Source: Candidatus Aminicenantota bacterium (lineage in GTDB: Bacteria > Acidobacteriota > Aminicenantia > Aminicenantales > Saccharicenantaceae). Taken from it: DNA of 6,151 nt. The DNA lies in assembly GCA_011048485.1 (NCBI GenBank), contig DSDX01000248.1:1-6151 (forward strand), given 5' to 3'. The notes under the pieces are model-generated. The model searched no databases, was not told where the DNA came from, and saw only the letters and a list, made by a program, of their open reading frames with translations. Both the position numbers and the translations under genes were made by a program. Shown here piece after piece: positions 1 through 5,150 of the stretch. Numbering within the stretch: the first letter of the stretch is position 1; every line of letters starts with the position of its first letter.

Positions 1-1467
1 ATCCAGCGGGGACGCGAGGTCGGCATGCGCAAAGCCGTCGGAGCGACGCGCGGGCAGGTCGCCGGGCAGTTCCTCGGCGAGGCCTTGCTCCTGTCGTTCC
101 TATCCATGGGCCTGGCCCTGGGGGCCGCGCCGGCCCTCATGCCCGCTTTCAGCCGTCTGGCCGGGACCGACCTGACCTTGTTCGGGTCCGATCCCTCGGG
201 CCTCATCGGACTACTGGCCCTGGCGGCTACGGTTACCGGGCTCCTGGCCGGGAGCTACCCGGCCTACCTCCTGTCGTCGTTCCAACCCGTCGAGACCCTG
301 CGCCACCGCGCCGCCGCGCCGACCGGAGCGGCTCGCTTCCGCCAGGTCCTCTTCGTCTTCCAGTTCGCGGCCTCGGTCGTGATCCTCATCGGCGCCATCG
401 TCGTTTCCCGGCAGCTCCGTCTCATCAAGTCCTTCGACCTGGGGCTCGACAAGGACCAGGTCGTCACCCTGGAGAACAACCTCCAGATCTACGGCCAGAT
501 GGACGCCTTCAAGCAGGACCTCCTGGGCCGCCCCGGCATCCTCGCCGCGGCCTACGGAGGGCAGCGCCCGATCGACGTCGGGCAGACGATCGGGGTCGAT
601 TGGGACGGCAATCCCGAGTCCATCCCGGCCCGCATCGGCTACTTGATGGCCGACTACGATTTCTTCGAGGTCTTCGGGATGGACATCGTCCGCGGCCGGG
701 GCTTCTCCCCCGACTTCAACGACGCGGAGGCGGACACCTGCGTCGTCAACGAGACGGCGGCCCGGATGTTCGGCTGGGAGGACCCCATCGGCCGGACGAT
801 CATCTGGTCCCAGCCCTCGATGGACCCGGCCCGACTGCGCACCCGGATCGTCGGCGTGGTCAAGGACTTCTACGACCGGTCCCTGCACTCCGGCATCCGG
901 CCGTTCATGATGCGGGTCTGGAAACCCTGGAACAGCTTCATCTTCATCAAGGTCGACAGCCCTCGGGCAAGCCAAGCCTTGGCCGGGATCGAAGAGTCGT
1001 TCCGGAAGTTCGCGCCGGACTATACCTTCGACTACGAGTTCATGGACGATTACTTCGCGCGTCAGTACGCCGACGAGAGCCAGCAGGGCCGGTTGTTCAA
1101 CGTCTTTGGCGGGCTATCGCTCGTCATCGCCGCCCTGGGCCTCTTCGGGCTGGCGGCCTACAGCGCCGAGAGGCGGACCAAGGAGATCGGCGTCCGCAAG
1201 GTCCTGGGCGCCTCCGTTTCGGGGCTGACGACGCTCCTGACCAAGGACTACTTGGCCCTGGCCGGTACGGCCTTGCTCATCGCCTGGCCGGCGGGATACT
1301 ATTTCATGAGCCGATGGCTCGGTGGGTTCGTCGAGCGGACGCCGCTCAGTCCCTGGGTCTTCCTGGCCGCGGCGGCGGCGATGCTCGTCGTCGTCGTTGT
1401 CGCGGTCGGCTCCCGGACGCTCCGGGCCGCCCGGGCCAACCCGGTCGACTCCCTGCGCTACGAGTAA
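1..1467 (+). CDS. FtsX/MacB-type ABC transporter permease, 5'-truncated by the window
   Basis: This is the C-terminal 488 residues of an inner-membrane ABC permease; the reading frame is open from base 1, so the true start lies upstream. The first residues visible already form the end of the first FtsX signature (REVGMRKAVGAT, residues 5-16, counting from the window's first codon). Two hydrophobic segments follow, then a large extracytoplasmic MacB-like domain (about residues 140-350). A second FtsX domain closes the protein, with three hydrophobic segments and a second copy of the signature (RRTKEIGVRKVLGAS, about 391-405). The tail NPVDSLRYE is typical of the family. Members are usually near 800 residues with two FtsX units, so roughly 300 are missing. 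The ATPase is not fused at this end and would be a separate gene upstream. MacB-class transporters act by mechanotransmission on periplasmic or envelope substrates; the substrate here cannot be told. The family call is firm, the role unknown. Confidence 0.93.
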   Translation: MQRGREVGMRKAVGATRGQVAGQFLGEALLLSFLSMGLALGAAPALMPAFSRLAGTDLTLFGSDPSGLIGLLALAATVTGLLAGSYPAYLLSSFQPVETLRHRAAAPTGAARFRQVLFVFQFAASVVILIGAIVVSRQLRLIKSFDLGLDKDQVVTLENNLQIYGQMDAFKQDLLGRPGILAAAYGGQRPIDVGQTIGVDWDGNPESIPARIGYLMADYDFFEVFGMDIVRGRGFSPDFNDAEADTCVVNETAARMFGWEDPIGRTIIWSQPSMDPARLRTRIVGVVKDFYDRSLHSGIRPFMMRVWKPWNSFIFIKVDSPRASQALAGIEESFRKFAPDYTFDYEFMDDYFARQYADESQQGRLFNVFGGLSLVIAALGLFGLAAYSAERRTKEIGVRKVLGASVSGLTTLLTKDYLALAGTALLIAWPAGYYFMSRWLGGFVERTPLSPWVFLAAAAAMLVVVVVAVGSRTLRAARANPVDSLRYE

Positions 1468-1523
1468 GCGCTGCCGGCGGACCGGGCATCGATGTCGGAA
1501 GGCCTTTGAGTTCGTTCCCGCCA

Positions 1524-1557
1524 AGCTAGGTTCCTGGCTCGGCCTCTCCGGGGAGGC
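1524..1557 (+). terminator. Two tandem small hairpins in the convergent gap (possible non-canonical 3' end)
   Basis: The 146-base gap between the converging permease and secreted-protein genes holds no credible gene. It contains two adjacent hairpins: 1524-1539 (6-bp stem, loop GTTC) and 1542-1557 (6-bp stem, loop CCGG). Each stem has one G-U pair that forms only in the rightward RNA; in the leftward RNA it becomes an A-C mismatch. This favours a role at the 3' end of the permease transcript. No U-run follows, so it is not a standard intrinsic terminator, and stems this short arise by chance in GC-rich DNA. Confidence 0.22.
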
Positions 1558-1613
1558 GGTCAACCGGCTCGTTGCGGGCGAGACGGCCGTCGACATCGGA
1601 CCCTTGGAGCGAG

Positions 1614-2513
1614 TCAATAGCGGACTTCGGTCTCGACGACGAAGAACTTGTACTCCTCATAGCGGATGGTCGCCTCCGAGTACCGGTGGATCCCTCTCGT
1701 CGAGCGATAGTCCTCGCGGATGACCAGGCGGTCGGGGAAGCGGATGCCGTTCTTCTCGACGCCGTAAAAGCCGACGACGGACACCTGGGGTTCGGCCTGG
1801 CGGCCGATGGCCTTGGCCGTCGCCAGGATCTTGCCGTAATTCCCCAGCGAGCGCTGGTCCCACTCGATCTTGACGATAGCGAAGTCCCTCTTCCTGATCC
1901 AGGCCTTGCCGTAGATGAGACCCGGCTCCTCCGGCCCGGACGGAGCCGCTTCGATAAGATAGGCTTTTTCGCCCTCGATTTCCTCTTCGCCGACGAGGGT
2001 GTAGGCGTGCTTCGGCCGCCAGTATTCGCTGAAAAAGCCGCCCGGCCCGAACACCAGGTACTTGTGCTTGTAGATCCTGGTCTTCAGCCCGGCGTCGGGC
2101 TCGTTGCGCGGCTCCTTCCCTTCCTTGAGCAGGGTCCGCTTCTCCTCGATCGTATCCCCTTTCCGGACCAGCTGGTAATCGTACTCGAGCGAGACGCTCG
2201 TCACGCGCCTCAGGGAGCCGGATGTCGTGACCGCGCTGATCAGCCGCGGCGGATCGAAGAGCCGCTCCTCGATCCGCTCCCGGCAGACGAAGTGGAGCGA
2301 GACCTTGCCCAAGTCGCGGCAGTAGATCTCCGTCTTTTCGAGGATCCGCTCGAGGACGTCCGAGCCGGGAGCGTCCTGAGCGGCCGCGGGGCGCGACTCG
2401 CCGGGCGCCGAGGTCCCGGCGACAAGGGTCAACAGGATCAAGACCGCCAGGGTCATGATATTTGTCCATGACCAATGGCGATGTTCGCGGCCGACGGTCC
2501 TCAGGGCGCCCAT
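1614..2513 (-). CDS. Secreted protein of unknown function, probable LolA-like beta-rich fold
   Basis: The product has 299 residues. An N-region rich in Arg/His (1-19) leads into a hydrophobic core (MTLAVLILLTLVAG, 20-33) and an Ala/Pro-rich stretch with plausible signal peptidase I sites near A36 or A45, so it is predicted to be exported. The mature part starts with a short amphipathic helix carrying the only two cysteines (C65 and C77). It continues as alternating beta-like strands, including YGKAWIRKRDFAIVKIEWDQ and NGIRFPDRLVI. That pattern resembles LolA-like or outer-membrane lipoprotein-sorting folds, but there is no lipobox cysteine and I cannot name a family. The start at 2513 is preferred because GGAG (2524-2521) lies 7 bases upstream and a promoter lies just beyond. 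The Met at 2456 would also give a signal peptide but has no ribosome binding site. The antisense frame is equally long, but it is Asp/Leu/Arg-rich and has no export or fold signature. Confidence 0.82.
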   Translation of the reverse strand: MGALRTVGREHRHWSWTNIMTLAVLILLTLVAGTSAPGESRPAAAQDAPGSDVLERILEKTEIYCRDLGKVSLHFVCRERIEERLFDPPRLISAVTTSGSLRRVTSVSLEYDYQLVRKGDTIEEKRTLLKEGKEPRNEPDAGLKTRIYKHKYLVFGPGGFFSEYWRPKHAYTLVGEEEIEGEKAYLIEAAPSGPEEPGLIYGKAWIRKRDFAIVKIEWDQRSLGNYGKILATAKAIGRQAEPQVSVVGFYGVEKNGIRFPDRLVIREDYRSTRGIHRYSEATIRYEEYKFFVVETEVRY

Positions 2514-2520
2514 TCAACGG

Positions 2521-2524
2521 CTCC
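2521..2524 (-). promoter_or_regulatory. Ribosome binding site deciding the start of the secreted protein
   Basis: The leftward strand reads GGAG with a 7-base spacer to the ATG at 2513. The alternative in-frame ATG at 2456 is preceded by an A/T-rich stretch without any purine-rich match. This favours the longer 299-residue product with an extended N-region to its signal peptide. Confidence 0.6.
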
Positions 2525-2550
2525 AGCCGGCCTTTCCCATAGCGGAAGGG

Positions 2551-2579
2551 AGGATATCGCCGCCCGGAACACGAGTCAA
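2551..2579 (-). promoter_or_regulatory. Sigma70-type promoter for the secreted protein
   Basis: On the leftward strand, TTGACT (2579-2574) is followed by a 17-base spacer and TATCCT (2556-2551). That is 5/6 and 4/6 matches to the -35 and -10 consensus in otherwise GC-rich DNA. Transcription would start near 2544, giving a leader of about 31 bases that contains the GGAG site. The -35 box lies inside a doubled CTTGA (2588-2584 and 2580-2576). The same two hexamers occur in the promoter of the M24 peptidase gene, which raises confidence in both. Confidence 0.6.
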
Positions 2580-2643
2580 GCGCTCAAGATCCGGCGGTCC
2601 GTTGCCGCTGAAAGGCCCCAACATCATGATCGGGAACACGCAC

Positions 2644-2661
2644 CGATTTCAAGAGAAATCG
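2644..2661 (-). terminator. Perfect 7-bp hairpin downstream of the TSUP gene
   Basis: CGATTTC and GAAATCG form a perfect 7-bp stem around a 4-base loop, beginning 18 bases past the TSUP stop codon and upstream of the promoter of the next leftward gene. It is unusually A/T-containing for this region. The position fits transcript termination or 3'-end protection. No T-run follows on the leftward strand, so it is not a canonical intrinsic terminator. It could also be a regulator site, although it lies about 65 bases upstream of the next -35 box. Confidence 0.35.
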
Positions 2662-2679
2662 AAACTTGGACCCGCGCGA

Positions 2680-3570
2680 TCAGTGCCGGCCGCCGCTCGA
2701 ATCCGGCCTTCGTCCGTCGCCGCGGCGGGCCGACCGGAACATCGCCAGCGACGCGTAGAGGATCACGGCGACGACGACCCATTTGAGGGCCGCGAGAGGA
2801 AGCGACTTAACGACCGTGGCCGCGAGAAAGACCGCGGGGATCCCCAGGACTGTCAGCCCCAGGGCCGCCTTCCGGTCATAGGCCCCCTCCCGGATGAACC
2901 GGGCCCCCGCCCCGGTCATGAGGAACGCGCAGGCGCCCATCATGATCGGGAAGGCGACTCTCGGGCTCAGACCGAGAGCATAGACGAGGGCCATGGTCGG
3001 GGCGTAGAAGCCGATCCCGATCGTCGACAGCGCCCCGAGGACGGCGATGACGGCCGCGGCGAGCGGCAGGCGCCAACCCTCGAGACCGACGGCTTCCCCT
3101 CCGGCCGGGATCAGGCCGAGTTGGCCCGCGGCCATCCCAGCGGCGACCGCGATGAGCGCGATCCCCATCCCGATCCTGATCCGCCGGACGGAGAGCCTGG
3201 CCACGATGCCCGCGCCGAAGACCGCCCCGGCCAGGGAAGCGAGCATCAGGACAACCAGCGTCAGGGCCTCGACCCTGACCGCGGTGATAAAGAACAGCGC
3301 CTGGACGACGACCGGCAGGGTGTGGCCGACGTTCATCGTCCCCGGGATGAGCCGGTCTTCGACGAGCCGGCCGAACTTGTAGAGGGCGGTGGTCGGGGCG
3401 AAGCTGCCGACGCCGAGAGTGTCGAAGAAGTTCGTTACGAAGCCGATGCCGAGCAGCGCCGGCCAGGCCTTCGCGCTCCAGCCCGCTTCGTGCTTGAGAG
3501 CGTCGCGGACGTAAACGGCCCCGAAAACGGCCGCGGCCGCGGACAGAACGCCAAGGATGATGGCTGTCAT
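2680..3570 (-). CDS. TSUP (TauE/SafE) family membrane transporter
   Basis: The product has 296 residues, a normal length for the family, with about eight or nine hydrophobic segments and a short polar, Arg-rich C-terminus. The motif NFFDTLGVGSFAPTTAL (47-63) followed by IPGTMNVGHTLP (75-86) marks the TSUP branch in which 'FDTLG-G-FAPTTA' replaces the GxGGG signature of TauE. A matching motif, IGIGFYAPTMAL (184-195), begins the second half and reflects the internal duplication known in TSUP proteins. Characterised relatives move sulfite, sulfoacetate, sulfolactate or other small organic anions across the inner membrane; the substrate here is not predictable. The start at 3570 is chosen because the first membrane segment begins immediately and the frame upstream is Arg/Ala-rich. 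There is no Shine-Dalgarno sequence, and the promoter implies a near-leaderless mRNA. The gene is divergent from the peptidase pair, and nothing for sulfur metabolism lies nearby. Confidence 0.9.
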   Translation of the reverse strand: MTAIILGVLSAAAAVFGAVYVRDALKHEAGWSAKAWPALLGIGFVTNFFDTLGVGSFAPTTALYKFGRLVEDRLIPGTMNVGHTLPVVVQALFFITAVRVEALTLVVLMLASLAGAVFGAGIVARLSVRRIRIGMGIALIAVAAGMAAGQLGLIPAGGEAVGLEGWRLPLAAAVIAVLGALSTIGIGFYAPTMALVYALGLSPRVAFPIMMGACAFLMTGAGARFIREGAYDRKAALGLTVLGIPAVFLAATVVKSLPLAALKWVVVAVILYASLAMFRSARRGDGRRPDSSGGRH

Positions 3571-3584
3571 CGGTGCCCGCGCCC

Positions 3585-3612
3585 ATGATAGCGGCCGCCC
3601 GCGCGTTGTCAA
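3585..3612 (-). promoter_or_regulatory. Near-consensus sigma70-type promoter for the TSUP gene
   Basis: On the leftward strand, TTGACA (3612-3607, a perfect -35 match) is followed by a 16-base spacer and TATCAT (3590-3585, 5/6 for the -10). The predicted transcription start is near 3578, only about 8 bases before the ATG at 3570. This is the best promoter match in the window and explains why no ribosome binding site is visible. Confidence 0.68.
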
Positions 3613-3655
3613 GATCGCGGCGCCTCGTTCGATCGTCTCGTGTGAACATGCCTTT

Positions 3656-3688
3656 CGCCCTCCGACCGCTTGACTTGCCCGAAGGGCG
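3656..3688. promoter_or_regulatory. Imperfect inverted repeat around the -35 box of the peptidase promoter (possible operator)
   Basis: CGCCCTCCG (3656-3664) and CGAAGGGCG (3680-3688) are inverted copies matching at 8 of 9 positions. They are separated by 15 bases that contain the TTGACT -35 box. A shorter perfect pair, CCGAC (3662-3666) and GTCGG (3688-3692), shares the same axis to within about five bases. The placement would suit a dimeric repressor or activator, but inverted repeats of this size are common by chance in GC-rich DNA and no regulator gene lies nearby. Confidence 0.22.
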
Positions 3689-3699
3689 TCGGATATCCT
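3670..3699 (+). promoter_or_regulatory. Sigma70-type promoter for the M24-M1 peptidase genes
   Basis: TTGACT (3670-3675) and TATCCT (3694-3699) are separated by 18 bases. Transcription would start near 3706, giving a 28-base leader. That leader carries AGAGG (3722-3726) seven bases before the ATG at 3734. The hexamers are identical to those in front of the secreted-protein gene. This promoter diverges from that of the TSUP gene, with about 130 bases between the two predicted start points. Confidence 0.6.
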
Positions 3700-3733
3700 T
3701 CGCACAGAACGCCGCGCGACGAGAGGTCTCCTC

Positions 3734-5146
3734 ATGAGAGCACGCTTGAGCCTTCCCGGAGCGGTCGCCCTCCTGGCCCTTCTGGCCGGTCGTCTCGCGG
3801 GCGGCCCGCTCCTTTTCGACCGGGCGGAGTACGCCGCCCGCCGGGCCCGGCTCATGGACCGGATCCCGGACGGCGTCGCCATCGTCCTGGGCGCGGCGAC
3901 GCCGTCCGGGGACCGCGAATTCCGCCAGGGCCACGATTTCGCCTACCTCACGGGCGTCGACATCCCGGACGCCTATCTCGTCGTCGACGGCGTCCGCCGC
4001 GAGAGCCTCCTCTTCTTCACGATCGGCGAGAAAGCGGCCGAGGGCGAGGGGCTCCCCCTTGAGCTCGTCCGGGACGCGAAGGGCGTGACGGGGATCGAGC
4101 GCGTCCTCCCGGCCGAGCAGTTCGGGACGACGCTGGCCGGCCTGAGCCACCGGGTCCGGGTCTTCTACACCATGTTCAAGCCCGAGGAGCTCGGCCCCGA
4201 GAACTCCAACGAGAAGCTCAACGCCCTGCAGAGGACGATGACCCTTAATCCCTGGGACGGCCGCCTGACCCGGGAGCTCCAGTTCGTCAGGAACCTCCGC
4301 GACAAGTTCCCCCAGGTCGAGGTCCGCGACTGCTCGCCCTTCGTCTGGGACCTGCGCAAGGTCAAGTCTCCGGCCGAATTGGATATCCTCCGGCACGCAG
4401 CTCGGATAGGCGTCGAGGGCCACAACGCCCTGATCCGCTCGACCCGGCCCGGGGTCACGGAGAAGGGGTTGGAGGCCGTCTTCGAGTTCGTCTGCCGGGC
4501 GTCGGGGGCCGTCGACATGGCCTACACGCCCATCCTGATGTCCGGCAAGAACCACGCCTTCGGTCACTACCACAAGTACGACCGGACCCTTCGGGAGGGG
4601 GACTTCGTCATCCTCGACGCCGGCCCCGACTGGGAGGGCTACCACGCCGACATCTCGACGAGCTTCCCGGCCTCGGGCCGGTTCACGGCGCGCCAGAAGG
4701 AGCTTTACGAAGCGGCCTTGGCCGTGCGCGAGGCCTGCCTGGCCAACTATCGCCCCGGGGTCACCTTCAAGCAGGTGGGCGAGGCGGTCGACGCCCTGAT
4801 CCAGGCACAGGGGATGGAGAGGTTCGACCAGGACTTCCGCGGCATCGTCCGCTACGGCGGCTACAACCACATGATCGGCCTGGCCACCCACGATGTCATG
4901 GGGACGTTCGCCGGGCCCGACGAGGTCCTCGCCCCCGGCTACGTCTTCGCTTGCGACATCCAGATCTTCCGGCTCGACGAGGAGATCGGCGTGCGGATCG
5001 AGGACACGGTCGCCGTCACGGCAAAGGGCTGTGAGAACCTCTCGTCCGGCGTCCCCCGGACGGTCGCGGAGATCGAGACCCTGATGAAAGGCGAAGGCCT
5101 CCTTCAGCTCTACGAGGCCTCCCGCCCGAAGCGAGCACGGAGGTGA
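3734..5146 (+). CDS. Exported aminopeptidase P-like protein (M24 family)
   Basis: A 470-residue protein of the pita-bread M24 family, which removes an N-terminal residue ahead of proline using two metal ions. Residues 1-24 form a signal peptide with an Ala/Leu core, so it acts outside the cytoplasm. An AMP_N-type domain follows (about 30-165; FRQGHDFAYLTGVDIPDAYLVV is typical), then the catalytic domain (about 210-440). Aligned to E. coli aminopeptidase P, the metal ligands are D295, D306 (same 11-residue spacing), H379 and E423; the second active-site His is H386. The ligand that is normally Glu, in the 'T-E-P-G' motif, is D408 here (ACDIQIF). Spacing from H379 is unchanged, so this is a substitution and not an alignment slip. 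The residue that is His350 in E. coli is Gly375. AGAGG lies seven bases before the ATG. The next gene follows after four bases. The fold is certain, strict Xaa-Pro specificity less so; a prolidase or other M24 activity is possible. Confidence 0.92.
   Translation: MRARLSLPGAVALLALLAGRLAGGPLLFDRAEYAARRARLMDRIPDGVAIVLGAATPSGDREFRQGHDFAYLTGVDIPDAYLVVDGVRRESLLFFTIGEKAAEGEGLPLELVRDAKGVTGIERVLPAEQFGTTLAGLSHRVRVFYTMFKPEELGPENSNEKLNALQRTMTLNPWDGRLTRELQFVRNLRDKFPQVEVRDCSPFVWDLRKVKSPAELDILRHAARIGVEGHNALIRSTRPGVTEKGLEAVFEFVCRASGAVDMAYTPILMSGKNHAFGHYHKYDRTLREGDFVILDAGPDWEGYHADISTSFPASGRFTARQKELYEAALAVREACLANYRPGVTFKQVGEAVDALIQAQGMERFDQDFRGIVRYGGYNHMIGLATHDVMGTFAGPDEVLAPGYVFACDIQIFRLDEEIGVRIEDTVAVTAKGCENLSSGVPRTVAEIETLMKGEGLLQLYEASRPKRARR
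5139..5146 (+). promoter_or_regulatory. Strong ribosome binding site overlapping the M24 stop codon
   Basis: GGAGGTGA matches the 16S rRNA anti-Shine-Dalgarno sequence over eight bases and contains the TGA stop of the upstream gene. Four bases separate it from the ATG at 5151. Ribosomes finishing the M24 gene would therefore sit on the start site of the M1 gene, which points to translational coupling and a common transcript. Confidence 0.8.
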
Positions 5147-5150
5147 GGCC

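Noticed and set aside
1366..1410. GCG/GTC-rich low-complexity stretch near the permease C-terminus, considered as a slippage-prone repeat
   Set aside because: It encodes Ala/Val runs of the last membrane segment, and the units are too few and too interrupted to be a true microsatellite.
1572..2471. A 299-codon plus-strand frame antisense to the secreted protein
   Set aside because: It has the same length as the minus-strand gene, but no promoter, signal peptide or balanced composition. The minus-strand protein has all three plus a ribosome binding site.
2455..3588. A 377-codon plus-strand frame over the TSUP gene
   Set aside because: It is dominated by Asp, Gly, Arg and Pro, and it is antisense to a protein with unmistakable membrane segments and a TSUP motif.
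3571..3882. 104 extra in-frame codons upstream of the TSUP start
   Set aside because: The extension is Arg/Ala-rich, overlaps the start of the divergent M24 gene and crosses the TSUP promoter. The membrane protein clearly begins at the Met at 3570.
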